This document shows positions 44,170 through 56,709 of a stretch of 60,114 bases of DNA, in pieces (position 1 is the stretch's first letter; every line of letters starts with the position of its first letter). The stretch is from Catenaria anguillulae PL171. Taxonomy: Eukaryota > Blastocladiomycota > Blastocladiomycetes > Blastocladiales > Catenariaceae. The translations under genes were made by a program, and so were the position numbers. Location of the stretch: positions 1-60,114 of the forward strand of contig MCFL01000145.1 in assembly GCA_002102555.1 (NCBI GenBank), read 5' to 3'. The notes under the pieces were generated by a model. That model searched no databases. It was not told the origin of the DNA and saw only the letters and a program-made list of their open reading frames with translations.

Positions 44170-46315
44170 TCAACCAAGGCGAAGCGTGGAGTGACCGCCG
44201 GGTCCCTGGCGCCTGATGCACACGGGAAACACATCACATGGAACCACGTCAACAACGGATTCCGGTGCCAAAAGAAGAAACGCATGAGAACAACGTACTT
44301 TGACGACACAGGACGCTTATCACTCGCTACAGGCACGGACACAGTTGCCCCCCACGTCGGCACCGAAGGCGGCATTCCCATGACCCCACCATCGTCGCCC
44401 AACTTGACCTGCGACTTTGTCATGCCATGCTCGGCATACGACCTGCGAGCAGGCGAAACGGGTTGCTTGTCCGCATCCTCAACGGAGCCAAACACATTCG
44501 ACTTGAGGTGCGGCTTTGCAGACTTTGGCGACTGCGATTGCGCCTGTGGCTGAGCTGCCACGTCTCCCGATCCAAACGTAATGTGACTCTCCATGTACTG
44601 CCGCTTGATCGGCGTCCTCACCGGCTTCTGTTCCTCCTGCGGCGCTCCCGTCCCAAACACATCGTGTCCAACCAAATCGGGCTTGGCTTTCCTCATTGGC
44701 CCCTTCTCATCCTTGTCCAAGGTCGTCTCCATAATCAGCCGCGGTGCCCGCTTGGGACTCGCCGCCCTGGCGCGCTGCTCTTCTTCCTCAAGCGACGTAG
44801 CCTGCATGGCCGGATTCGGCTTCTTGTTCTTTCCGGGAATCCACTGAGCTTCGGCTTCCGGGTTGCCGAGCGTTGCCTGGAAATGCGGATCGGGCTTGAC
44901 GACGGGCGCGGGCAGCGGCGCGTCGAGCGTAGTGGCCATGTGCGCAGGCGGCTTGCCGGACCCAGGATGCGTCTTGATGTACAACTCCTCCTCGGAGCGC
45001 GTGTTCTCGGGCGGCGCCAAGCCCGCATTGAAGTGCGATTGCAAGTGGCGCGGGACGCTGCGGCCGCGCGACGCCGACGTGTCCGAAACGTCGTCCGTGT
45101 CAGTTGAGAGCGACCCGGCGAGTACCTTGTCAAGCGTGGACTCGAGATGCTTTGGGACCACGCCATGCTTCTTGTTCTTGTGATGCATGGCAAACACGTC
45201 GCCATCGTCATCCTGGTCGTCGGCGCTGCCGCTGCCGCTGCCAAACACGACATTGGACACGTGCGATGTGTGCCGCTGCGGGTCGTGCACGTTGGGCCGC
45301 ACCAAGTCACCCGTGAGCGGATCGTACAGGCCATCGACAAGCTTGCTGGACGATTTCGGGCCCGCCGAGGGCGACCGCGAACGGTCCCTTGATACAGATT
45401 GGGCTTGCTCGGCGCCCGACCCGATGATGGCCAAGTGTGTCTCGTACTTTTTTGGATTGGTCTTCATTCCCGAAAAGGCATTCTTGGGAAGCTCGACCGC
45501 GTCAAAGATGTGCGAGTGCTTTGCGGTTTCCGAGGCGCCCGGCACGAGGCGGATGGCGTGTTTCACAGGCAAAGGAGTTGATGTGCCGGAGAGGAGGCTG
45601 CTCATGGAGTCGTTGGACGTGTTTTTCGACATGGGCTGCGTGTCTTCGAGACGGAGTGCAAAGATGTTGAACGGGAGGTCACGCTCGCCAGAGAGGAGCT
45701 TGTCGTGCGGGGTGCCCAAAGCCGGGAGCAGATAGTTTGCGTGAAAGCCATAGGTGGAGGGGTTGCCAGCGGCTTGGATGAGACCGAGTTGTTTGAGGAC
45801 CGAAGCTTGGTCCTATTACCAGATATACAAGTCATGTCAGTGGTGGTTCCGACGTGGATGGATTTGCAGAGCTCGAGGTAGAAACGCACCCAGTACACTC
45901 GCTTGGATAAGAGCACACCCTGCTCGGCGGCCACGTTGACCACCGTCACCACCACGACCGTCGCCACCTTCCGCTCTCCAGGCTCGTTCAATTTGACACC
46001 CGGCACAATCCACTGCATCTGATCTTCGCGGCCCTCATGCAAATGCACATCGTACATGGCCTCCTCCACGATGGACGTGGGCGAGTAGTGCGTCTGCAGC
46101 ACTTGCTTCTTGACAAAGTACCCATTGGTCTCTGCGGCCCACATATACTTGCGGTAGAACCGCTTGTACTCGTCAACGGATTGCGCACCGGCACACGTTG
46201 GCAGCATAAGCAGGGAAAAGTCCTTGTCAAGGATGGACGTGTCGGCCGGATCCTGCGTGTGGTGCGACCACAGGCGCCGGGCGGCGGTATTGGAGTTGAG
46301 GGATGGGTCCGACAT
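44170..46315 (-). CDS. NTF2-like domain protein with many short C-terminal repeats
   Basis: Three exons on the minus strand (46315-45890, 45812-44299, 44212-44170) give 660 residues. The first junction restores KRVYW-DQASVLKQLGLI and the second gives a C-terminus ending GPGGHSTLRLG. Residues about 1-180 look like an NTF2/SnoaL-type alpha+beta fold (YKRFYRKYMWAAETNGYF, VATVVVVTVVNVAAEQGVLLSKRVYW). The remaining 450 residues are disordered and punctuated by about ten related units of the type basic-x-H-x-(E/Q/K)-(S/T)-x-(L/F)-G, for example PKHLESTLDKV, PRHLQSHFNAG, PHFQATLGNPE, YMESHITFGSG and PHLKSNVFGSV. I recognise no family for this tail. Such evenly spaced short units occur in proteins that bind polymers such as microtubules, so a cytoskeletal role is a guess. 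Start 46315 (MSDPSL) is preferred; an in-frame ATG at 46366 is possible. Confidence 0.75.
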
Positions 46316-46598
46316 GGTGAGGACAGAGATTTGCTCACAGTCTGTATCGGCACTTGTGAGATCCATGGATGCACCTGTGGGTCGTTGCGAGAGAAATTGG
46401 ACGAGTTGACCATGGGAAGTGTACGCAACGTCGCGCGTCACATCGCAAAACTCTCTTCAATCCATCGCCAGGAGGCTTGCTTGAGTAAAATGAAAATTCA
46501 TATACATGAATACCAGGACATCTATGAATCCGTGCTCAATACATGACCGACAAGCACCTCACGGCATGTCCTCATTATCTCATTGTCGCCTCACTCCC

Positions 46599-48444
46599 TC
46601 AAACACTCTTCATCACCTCCCGCACGCTCACCTGCATTTGCTTCATCAATTCGTAAGCCTGATACTTTGCCTCAAACAAACGATGCACCTTGTCGTCTTC
46701 ACTCGGCAGCACCTCCCGACCCGGCCGCGTCATTCTTGACATGGCCTCCCACACCCCGCCGGCACCTGAGGCCGTGGCCGCGGCCGCCGCACCCACCACG
46801 GCCGCACCCAGCACCACGCTCGCCTCGGGATACCGCGGCAACACCACGGGCACACGCAGCGCGTCGGCCAACACGCGCACAAAAACGGCATTGTGGACCA
46901 GCCCGCCCGACAAGCACACGCGCTGGAGCGCATATTGGCCTTGCTCGCGTGCCGTCTCGACAATGTCCCTGGTTTGCAGGGCGAGCGCGTGGACAGTGGC
47001 CAAGTAAAGGATGGCGAGCGAGTCGACGGACGTGTCGAGCGTGAGCCCGTGGATGGTACCCCGGAAGGTCGGGTCAGAGATGGGCGACCGGTTGCCGTGA
47101 AAGTCGGGGTACACGTGGACAGAGGCGGCGAGGTGGTCGATCGAGGGGACTTTGTTGTTTTCCGCAAGCCGGGCCAGGTGGACATTGAGGTATTGGTAAA
47201 TGTGTTGGGTGGTAGCTTGTGCGTTTGAAAGAGCCAGAGAGTATGCAGGGTGCGTTTCAACGATGTGATCAAGCTGTTCGAGATTCAATGAGTGAGCCTT
47301 GCCAAGATCTAGTACGGGAGGGAGTGTGACATGGATGACGTACAAGCTTGCCACATGCGCTCTGCCCGGCCTCCATGGCATACAATCCAGGTAACACAAC
47401 TCCCTCGTACGGTCCCCAGACGCCCTTGACCAGCTTTGGATGTTGGTTGAGTGCAATGTGGCACGCCGACGTGCCTGAAATGAGCGCCAAGTTGTCCGTC
47501 ACTGGGCCACCTGGGTGCGCCAGAGTTGCAACTGCGCCAGCGTGTGCATCAATCATGGACACGCCCACAACGACCTTTGTGTGCAGGCCCAATTCACGAG
47601 CAGCAGCGGCCGTCAAAGTGCCCACAGCCTCGCCAATCTGGCGCACACGCCCGCCACCGAGCAGCCGGTCGTTGATGGACGGGATCTTGAGGCCGATCTG
47701 ATCGAAAAAGTCTGCTTGAAACCCAGGCTCGCGCACCTTGCCCGGTTGCAACCACGTTGCCGATTGCTCGGGGACATAGGTCCATTTGCATACGAGCGAG
47801 CACATGGACCGATCAAGCTTGCCCGATGCACGCCAGGTCAGGAAATCGGGCAGGTCGAACCAGTGGCGAGCTCGTTGAAAAGCGTCGGGCAAGTGTGTTT
47901 GAAGCCACAGAAGCTTGGGCACTTGCATTTCAACCGACAGGGCGCCGCCCGTGAGTTGAAGGACCGGGTGGCCAGTTGCATTGATGCTTGCAGTTTCAGC
48001 CACGGCCCTGTGGTCCATCCACATGACAATGTCCCATGTGCACCCCTCGGTGCTGCTGTCCGATCGGGCGGTTGGAGACACGGACACGGGCTCAAAGGTG
48101 TCGTCAAGCGCAACAAGCGAGCACGTGGCATCGAATCCGATACTGACGACATGCTGTGGGTCAATGGCCGAGTCGGCAAGCGCTTGCTTGACGGCGGAAC
48201 AGCATTGGCGCCAAATGTCGCCGAGGATTGCTCAAAAAGTCGGCGGCGGGCGAGTGGATCTGGATGGCGCAGGTGCAGAGGCAAGGATGGTGCCCGCTGC
48301 GTCGGTGATGGCGGCGCGGGCGGACGAGGTGCCGACGTCGACGCCGATAAAGTACTGCGGCGAGTGCGAGTCCATTGTTTCTGTGGTGACCGTGTGCATG
48401 TCGTGCATCATGTGCCCGCCGCTCGGGCCTGACATTGACGGCAT
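46599..48444 (-). CDS. FGGY carbohydrate kinase (FGGY/YDR109c type), frame-disrupted
   Basis: Two exons on the minus strand, 48444-47345 or 47344 and 47273-46599, encode about 592 codons. The ATP-binding start YFIGVDVGTSSARAAI and the family stretches IGFDATCSLVALD, WMDHRAVAETASINATGH, SVEMQVPKLLWL, SLVCKWTYVPEQ, SMIDAHAGAVAT, GTSACHIALNQHPKLV and VYPDFHGNRSPISDPT closely follow human FGGY. This group phosphorylates ketopentoses such as D-ribulose, perhaps as metabolite repair. Between about 48219 and 48268 the expected IQIHSPAADF, FEQSS and GDIW segments lie in three successive frames, so three single bases appear missing; read straight, the frame meets TGA at 48232-48234. No GT..AG intron can remove this. 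Either the sequence has errors here or the gene is newly broken; the intact remainder favours an error. Confidence 0.85.
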
Positions 48445-48682
48445 GGCACGGTGCTGCCGCGGATCACATCGGACAGACTGTGCCAGTGCCACACCGTATC
48501 GCAAGAGATGTACTCCATGAAATCATTCCTGCCAACGCACACACCATGAATCACCCCGGCTTTGACCTGGACGCGGCCATCGCCGCCGATGCTGCCGCGT
48601 ACGCCGCCAACCACCCGACAAGGCCGCAGCCCATGCCGCTGACAACCCTGACGCAGATGGCGCGGGCGGCGCCATTGCCGGC

Positions 48683-51600
48683 ATGCAGTACACCTACTTT
48701 GAAGAGGCTGACCAAGTTCTGCAGGGCCTCAACGACAACCTCCGCCTCGAGGCCCAGCTCATCGACGCAGTGCAAACGGAAACGCCAAACGACTTGTCCA
48801 ACCAAGTGCACCAGCAAATGTACCTGGCCTACCTTCCACTCAACACTATCATTGCAAAGTACCAAGCGCAGCCGCAGCTCATGGACTCGCACCTCACGCT
48901 GCTCATCTCCCCGATCATGCACTTTATCCGCACTCGCCATTTCAATCAACCAACCCCGCCCCTCATCTCGCCGCCACTGTACGACTTTCTCGTCAACCTG
49001 GCCAATGCGCGCGGGCCCAAATACATTGTCAAGTTCTTTTCGCACGAAGTGTCGGACCTCGAGGGCCTGCTGGCCTTGCTCGCGCAAGTCGACCGCACAC
49101 AGCCGCACTTTTGGCCCGTGCGATACATTTTGCTCTTGTGGATGTCGTTTGTGACCATGCTTCCGTTTCAAATCACGCGCTTGGGCATTGGATCCGTTGC
49201 GCAAGGCGACGGTGGCGGCGTCGGCGGCGGCATTGTACAACGGCTGCTGGATGCTGGAAAGGCGTTTTTGGGGCACACGGGCAAAGAGCGCGATGCGGCC
49301 GCCATGCTGGTCGGCAGGCTCGTGTCAAGGGTGGACGTGGCACATGAAGAGGTGCCCAAGCTCATGGAGTGGGCGGATCAGACATTGGATGCGAACCCAA
49401 ATGTGTTTTCCGTGCGTTGCCCGCATGCTCATGCTCCACTTTCCCTTCCCGCCGGCCACTGCAACAAGCGACTAAGCCATGGCAGGCATTCATTTAGGCA
49501 ACCGGCGTGCTGCAAACGCTTTGCGCCGTCCTCAAATTCACAGACCGTGCCCTTCTCCTGCCTCACACCTCGCTCCTCATCTCGTTTCTGCGCTTCATTG
49601 ATGCGCCTTTCATCCAGCGCAACACACTCTTGCGCAAACTGCTCGTGAAATACGCCACACGGGTAGCGCTCGTCATGCTCCGCAACAAGGTGCCGACGTG
49701 GAGGTACGACCGCGGGTCCCGGTCATTGCAAGCCAACATCTTGCGGACGGGGGCAACAGATGCGTCCACGACCAATGCGGGCAATACTGTCGAGCAGCAG
49801 CAACACCAAGTCGAGGAGCTCGTACCGGAATCGACCGAACTCATTGTCGACGTGCTGCTCAATGGGCTGCGCGACAAGGACACGATCGTGCGGTGGTCAG
49901 CCGCCAAGGGCATTGGCCGGCTCACCTCCCGCCTCCCTCACGTGCTGGCCCAGGACGTGATTGACGCGATCCTCGACCTCTTCAACGAAAACGTGCTGCC
50001 CGACGCACGCAAACCCTGCGGTGTATCCATCGAGGGCGTCTCTGAACACACATGGCACGGGGCATGCCTGTCGGTGGCCGAACTGGCACGCCGCGGCTTG
50101 CTCTTGCCCGCGTCGTTGCCCTCAGCCATCACCTGGGTGTCGCTCGCACTCACGTTTGACCACCGCCGCGGAGCACACTCGGTGGGTGCAAGCGTTCGCG
50201 ATGCGGCTTGTTATGTGTGCTGGGCGTTTGCACGCGCATATGCGCCGGGCGTGATGCGACCCTATGTGCATTTGCTTGCGCCCATGCTGGTCACGGCGGC
50301 GTTGTACGACCGCGAGATTCATGTGCGGCGAGCGGCAAGTGCTGCGTTTCAGGAAAATGTGGGCCGCCAGGGTATTTTCCCGCATGGCATCGACATTGTG
50401 ACTGCGGCCGATTTCTTTACCGTGGGCAATCGGCACACGGCGTACTTGGTGGCGGCAAGGACGGTGGTTGGGTTCGACGAGTACCACGAGTGTTGCGTCG
50501 AGTATCTCATGACCAATTGCGTGGCGCATTGGGATGTGAATGTGAGGCGAGTGGCGGCAGAGGGCGTCGGGGTGGTCGTGGAGGTGAGGCCGGCGGTAGT
50601 GGAGGGGTTGGTGGATCGATTGGTGCATTCATCTCAATTATTGCATGCAACCTGACTCCTTTCTCGATACTCACACGTTCACGCTAGATTCCGCACATCA
50701 CCTCATCCGACCTATTCCCGCGCCACGGCTCCATCCTCACCCTGGCCTCGATCCTCCACGCGCACCCAGCTGCACTCTCACCCACCTTACAATCGCGACT
50801 CGAGCGCGCCCTGCGCGCCATCAAGCCCACGTACCTCTCCGGTTTTGGGTCCGAGCTCATGCGCGAAGCCATTTTACGCCTGGGCCACGTTGCATGCTCA
50901 ACCCCAACCGCCTCGCCTCTGTCCCCAGGCCTGGTGGCGTATTTCACGGGCATACTGGAATCGTCGCTCGAGCGCAAAGAGCCGAGCATGCACTCTGCTG
51001 CGCGCGATGCTGCCGCCGCCATTGTGTCGCGTGTTGACCCGGCGGTGGTGCTGCCGAAACTGGTGGCCAAGTGGGCGGGCAAGACGCGCGGCACAAGGGA
51101 TGTGGCCGAGCTCAATGCACGCCGCGGGTATTCGCTTGCCCTTGGTGCGCTAGACATGTTGAGTGTGGATGTGGCGGCCAATGTGTTGGATGCCGTGGTC
51201 AAGCATGTGGCAGCGGCAAGTGGCAAGGTGTTGGCGGACGCAGAGGCAAAAAAGAATGCAGTGCAAAGTGTGGGCGAGCTTGTTGCGCGATACGGCGCTA
51301 GCGTGCAGAAGCGTGCGCAGGGCGGGAGCGGTGATGACGAGGACGATGTGGTGGGTGTGGCGGTGGGCATGTTGGTGGATGCGCTAGACGATTACACTAC
51401 GACAACGCATGGAGACGTTGGGTCATGGGTTCGGATCGCTGGCATGCTTGCACTAGCCCAAGTCATTGAAGCGCCAGGCGTGCACGTGGATCCTGGCGTC
51501 ATCAACGCGGCCGTTGCTGGATGTGTGCACCAGGCGTTGTCCAAGATTGATCGTGTCCGCGAGGTGGCTGGCAGCGTGCTGCCGCGCATTTTGCAAGTGT

Positions 51601-52538
51601 CCGCGGCCAGAGCAGTGATCGAGGATGCGGATGCGGTCGCCCAGTGTGTAGCGCGCGTGAAACCGGTGGATTGGGTCAATGCGCCCGACGTGTTCCCGGT
51701 GCTTGCCCCACTGCTCAAGCTGCCGGCGTACCGCGAACCCGTGCTGACCGGGTTCATCTTGTGCATGGGTGGGTTGACGGATTCGCTTGTCAAGAGCGCA
51801 AGTCAGGTATTGATGGATGCAATCGAGGCCATGGAGCAAGATGAGCTGGCCGCGTTTGCAGAGGCGCTGGTGGTTGGCGTGCTGGGCAAGTATCGGAAAA
51901 AGGATCGGGTGACGGTGCCTGCATTGAATGCGCTAGATATCTTGTATGCGAATCAGGCGCTCATGTTTGTTGAGGAGGACGTACACGAGCGCTTACTGGT
52001 GGCGGTCAGGGAGGAGACTGAGTATGTGCGCAAGAATGTGGTCAAGATCTTGACCGGGTTCAAAGTGTACGGTTTGCCACGTTGCACTTGTCTTTGTCTG
52101 GGCTCTGGCTATGTACTTGCTGACTCGTCTTGTGATGCTTTGTAGTATGGGCGGACTGGCGGGTGTGGCATCCACACGCCATTGGGCCATGCGATACCTG
52201 TGTCATCAGCTCACGCACGGGTACCCGCGGGTGCGCAAGGGCGCCGCCGAATCCATGATTGCCAGCGTCTCGATTTACGCTCAAGTATGCGAGGAGGAGG
52301 GCGAACCCGTGGGAGAGCAAACAATTGGAGACATGCTCGAGATATTGACAACGGTGGATTGGTACGCTTGCTTCTGTGTCGTCGTTGGCCTGTCCACTGC
52401 GCTAATCTGTCCGAGAGCTACAGGACGACTCCCATTCCCGAGCTCAAGGAGGCACAAGCCAAGCTGATGGACCAGTTGGGGGTCGCCAGGGTGGAGGTGC
52501 CTGGAGGACCGCTGCCAGATGCCCAAGAGGAGGCCTAG
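48683..52538 (+). CDS. Tubulin-folding cofactor D (TBCD)
   Basis: Five exons (48683-49411, 49498-50622, 50688-52066, 52146-52361, 52424-52538) give 1187 residues, close to the 1192 of human TBCD. Alpha-helical HEAT repeats run throughout. Diagnostic stretches are IIAKYQAQPQLMDSHL, RYILLLWMSFVTMLPF, WRYDRGSRSLQANI, GLRDKDTIVRWSAAKGIGRLT, SVGASVRDAACYVCWAFARAY, SAAFQENVGRQGIFPHGIDI and DYTTTTHGDVGSWVRIAGML. TBCD captures beta-tubulin and, with cofactors C and E, assembles the alpha/beta dimer; it also acts at centrosomes and basal bodies. An acidic lead (MNHPGFDLDAAIAADAAA) begins at ATG 48546 but is one base out of frame with the body; a lost base near 48600-48620 would join them, so the true start may be 48546. 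The gene is head to head with the FGGY kinase. Confidence 0.92.
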
Positions 52539-53001
52539 CGAAGGGTTTCTGGAATAAGGCTCTCGAAGCCATGACGAAGCCAGTGGAGTGTGTGGCGGAA
52601 CAAAATGCAATGCAGGAGCGCCACATCATACAACCACATCATCAGTCACATGCACAAAAAAACTCGTGCTCAACAAAATGAAGCGATCAATCTGGATCTG
52701 GCTCGATCTGGACACTGTGCTGAGCGGAAATTCCCATGCATTCGCCGTATGTACGCCAAAGAGTGTCCGGAGCCGATGCACTGCTACCACTGTATGCGAA
52801 TCTTAATACAACATCCGACTGGCTGATCGATATCCCCTAGCCTTTCCTTCCGTCCCTGGCCCCCTCCGCCCTCCGCCCGGCATCCCACACTCCGAGTCCG
52901 AGTCGCACCGGCCGACCCACTCGCCACCACTCCTGGTGACCGCAACTGTAACCGCATCTACCCGCAACTGTCCCACCCTGTATCCGTATTCATAGCAACA
53001 G
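52539..53001. other. Intergenic, nothing recognised
   Basis: This interval lies between the TBCD stop and the GH5 start. It has no coding-looking frame; the CT-rich right end may be the GH5 leader. Confidence 0.5.
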
Positions 53002-56000
53002 ATGGATCCCCAGCATCCCAGTACACACGCTCAGGCTCAGCAGACGCCCCTCAGGAAGCGTCAGTCGGCCGCCCTCTTTGACGCCGGATCCAACGGCTCC
53101 GCGACCGTGATGCCCACCCATCCAGCTCGCCCAACGCAAACATTTACACGCTCCCACCCGACCCAGACAATGACACTCCCCTTGCCATCCCGGACGACGA
53201 CGAATCCGACAAGACAACGTTTGACCCGGTGCAGTCAAACCTAAACGCAAACCCAAACTCGCATCCTCGTCCCCATCCGATCCTATCATCGTTCCACCGC
53301 TTCCTTCCTCCACCTTGCTGCCCTCCAATGGACACCTCAACCCATTCCTCTCGGGCGCCTGGTTTGTCGACCGCCACCACCGCCGCCTCCTGCTGCGCGG
53401 CGTCAACCTCTCTGGTAACGCCAAATCCCCTTACGAGCCGCTCTTGCCCTCGCACGTTGCCGACGGCTTCTTCCGCGACCTGTCCGTGTCCTTTGTGGGG
53501 CGACCTTTCCCACTCGCCGATGCAGATTACCATTTCTCGTTGCTGCGTGCGTGGGGATTCAACGCGTTCCGCTTTTGCCTCACTTGGGAAGCCATTGAAC
53601 ATTTCGGTCCTGGCATCTACGACGAGGACTATATCGATTACGTGATTGCCGTGCTCAAGCGCGCTCCGACGTTGGGTTGACGTGCTTTCTCGATCCGCAT
53701 CAGGATGTTTGGTCGCGGCACTGTGGCGGGGATGGTGCACCCAATTGGACACTTCGGTTGGTTGGTCTCGACGCAACGGGCTTTTACGAGTCGGGCGCCG
53801 CAATGTGCCATTCGACGTGGTGCCAGCGCACGGGCAAACCGCCAGGCGAGTACCCAAAGATGATTTGGCAGACAAATTACTTCAAGTTGGCGGCCGCAAC
53901 CATGTTTACGCTGTTTTTCGGCGGCGACTTGTTTGCACCTTGGCTCGTGTTCCAAGACTATGCCCGCGTCGGTGTCAATGAGGTGCCCGACCATGCCTCT
54001 CCTCCTGCCTCTCCCTCGCTGCCGTGGTTCAACTCAAGGGACTTCTTACAAGCCATTTCATTCGTGCCATGACACACATGTACCGCCGGTCCACGCGGCC
54101 GGCCTCACTTCCTCCCACCAGCCCCTACCGCCTCGCAACTTGTTCCCGCGGTCCTCGGCTGGGACACGCTCAACGAGCCAAGCCAGGGATACATTGGATG
54201 CCCCGATATTTCGCGCCTCCTCCCCTGGCAAGCACTCTTCAACGGTGCATGCCCAACACCACTTCAAGGCATGGCCGCAGGCGCGGGCCACGAGGTGTCC
54301 AACGTAGCCACGTACACGATCGCATGGTGCGGGCCCATGCGCAACGGCGAATGCTTGCTCAACACGTCCGCACGTCGGCGTGGATGGCCGCACGGGTTCA
54401 CCGGCCGCGCTTCATGCACAGGGTCTGGCGGCGGCTGCCACGGCGCGCACACGTGTGTTTGTCAACACGGATCCGCTTGCAAGTGATTGCACGCCCGTCA
54501 CGCTCACGGCCGCACATTTGGCGTTTCCGTCGGGCGGATGCATCTGGGCGGCACATGGGGTATTCGATCCACTGACTGGTGTCCCGTGCGCTCGGATTAC
54601 TTTGCCAAGCATCCGGCACGTGGGTTCAAGCTGGATCCTGAAAACTTTACAAGCACGCTGTGGATCGAGTTTGCGCAACGATTTGCAAGTGCCGTGCGCA
54701 AGGTAGACCCAAAGTGCATCGTGTTTTTGGACACGCCCGTCAACGAGGAGCCGCCCAATGTGGTTGGTGCGCTGCAAGGTTTTGGTTCGTCGGTTGCTGC
54801 AACGGCCGACATTGCACTTGCGCCACCCTCGCCCGCAGCCACGTCGACAACCACCGTGACAAGTCCGCGGTCAACCCTGGCGCTCGACGAGAAGCCATCT
54901 GCAGTGACGGATCGCGGCATGCCTGCATTTGTCCCGCTTGCATCTGCCACTTCAACCTCAACACTGTCCACGCCCGCATCCACGTCGTCGTCGTCGACGC
55001 CCGGCCATATTCTGCCGGCCATTGACCCGACGTTTGCGCGCGACCTCGTGTACGCCCCGCACTGGTACGACGGCCTGACGCTCATCACCAAGCACCTCTG
55101 GCCATACAATGTGGATTTCTTGCACATTTTGCGCGGGCAAAAGAATTGGATCACTGGTCTGCGGCTCGGGTACGCGCAAGTGCGTGCGGGTATGGCCGCA
55201 CAACTCGCGCTGATCCGCGACGAAGGCCACCATCGCCTTGGCAATGTCCCCGTGCTACTGGGTGAAATCGGGATTCCATTCGACATGGATCCCGTGACGC
55301 AAAGCGTTCCGTCGCGGCAGGCCGAACTGGCCATGGATGCAAACTTGGCAGCCATTGAAAGCGCCCTGGTGCATGCGACGCTGTGGAACTATTGTCCCGA
55401 CAATGAGCGGGCCGTGGGTGACGGGTGGAACGGCGAGGACTTGAGTGTCATCTTGCAGGGGCAGCCACGGCCCATGCGCGTGCTGTTGCGGCCCGTACCT
55501 TGGGCGGCCGCGGGTACCGTGGTCAGGATCCGGTTTGATGCGCGCGAGCACGAGGCGGAAGTGTGTATTCAACGCACCGACAGAGTGTGCGGTGCGTGCA
55601 TGCGAGATCCGCCAGGCGCGTGGACAGAGGGCGTGCCGGGCGCACTGAATAACGATTCGGCGGCGGCCGATGAGCGCCTTGTGTCGCAGATTTACGTGCC
55701 GTGGCTGCACTTTCGCGGGCCAGACAAGTCGACCGTTGCATTGTCGCATGGCGCGTGCATGTTGGATTTCAGGCGTCAGGTGCTCAGATGGGTCCATGGG
55801 CACGCGTCTGGGTGCCAGTATTGTGGTGGGCACCCTGGAGAGCCATTGACGAGCGTGGATGTGACACACCGGGTACAAATCAAGGGCAGGTTTGATGGCG
55901 GCGAGGACGAGTTTGAGTGGGATCCAAAGGGCAGGTTGGACCGCGACGGGTGCAAGGAGAGCGAGTATCTGCTCAAGTCGTGGGAGCAGCCTGGGGGTAT

Positions 56001-56121
56001 GCCTGAGCTGGTGGAAAAGGGGTTTGCCATGGGCGGCAGGACAGATCGCGGGGCCAATGGGTGTGTGGGCGGCTTGTGGGAGGCAGTCAAGGATTGCTTT
56101 GGATGCGGTGGGGGAAGGTAA
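53002..56121 (+). CDS. GH5 subfamily 12 beta-glucosidase (EGCrP/sterylglucosidase-like), frame-disrupted 5' half
   Basis: The product matches fungal GH5_12 enzymes from end to end. It starts with a disordered lead (IYTLPPDPDND), then FLSGAWFVDRHHRRLLLRGVNLSG, FNAFRFCLTWEAIEHFGPG and TCFLDPHQDVWSR. The acid/base Glu is in LGWDTLNEPSQGYIG and the nucleophile Glu in VLLGEIGIPFDMD. A C-terminal beta-sandwich follows. These enzymes split glucosylceramide or steryl glucoside inside the cell. From about 54590 to the stop one frame is clean. Before that the protein hops frames nine times, near 53110, 53230, 53670, 54040, 54088, 54138, 54368, 54425 and 54575. Every hop goes the same way, as if one base were missing, and at several (KRA-DVGLTCF, LNTS-TSAWM) there is no room for an intron. 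The family is certain; whether the gene works is not. Confidence 0.8.
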
Positions 56122-56709
56122 CAGGGCATGGGCAGCGAGTTGTCTGCTCGACCGCTTTTTTCTATTGCGTTCGCATTCTTGTTTCTTGCGCATTTGACGG
56201 TCTCCTGCTCATACTATTTATTCCACGCTCAATCCCGAATGCATGTCAATTTCCCATGTTGCTGCTTCGCGCTTCTTCCAGGGTGGACCAGGTCAGATCG
56301 GCGGCCACTTGGATGGAATGTGGATGGAATGTGGATGGAAGCATGCATTTTTGGAAGACACCAAATGAAAAAACATGGATACTGTATTGATCGATATGGA
56401 AGACAATGAAATCAATACGAGCTCTCGGCACATGATATGACACTGTGAGCATTCCACCCGCCATCATTGCAACTCGAGTTTGGACGCCCTCCACCCGCCC
56501 TTTGCCGCGATCCTACGAGATCCTGCGTTCTTGTGCGCCTCGCCCCAGACATTGGCTGCATCCTGCAGCAGTCGATCCTTGCCATTGCCAGCATTCACTG
56601 ACCCCACGCTCATCGGCAACCTACCTACTCTACAGACGATTCGCTCGCTGCTACTGCCTCTGCCACGACACGTTGCCTGTCCTGCTCGCTCCTGCGTCTG
56701 CTTGATTCC
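56122..56709. other. Intergenic with a short tandem repeat
   Basis: No gene is seen between the GH5 stop and the ankyrin-protein start. It holds the 11-nt tandem repeat at 56310-56342. Confidence 0.5.
56310..56342. repeat. Three tandem copies of TGGATGGAATG
   Basis: An 11-nt unit is repeated three times, with one mismatch at the end of the last copy, in the region downstream of the GH5 gene. Confidence 0.8.

Noticed and set aside
48599-48658. 60-nt intron joining ATG 48546 to the TBCD frame
   Set aside because: The only GT gives the wrong phase with every nearby AG, so a lost base explains the offset better.
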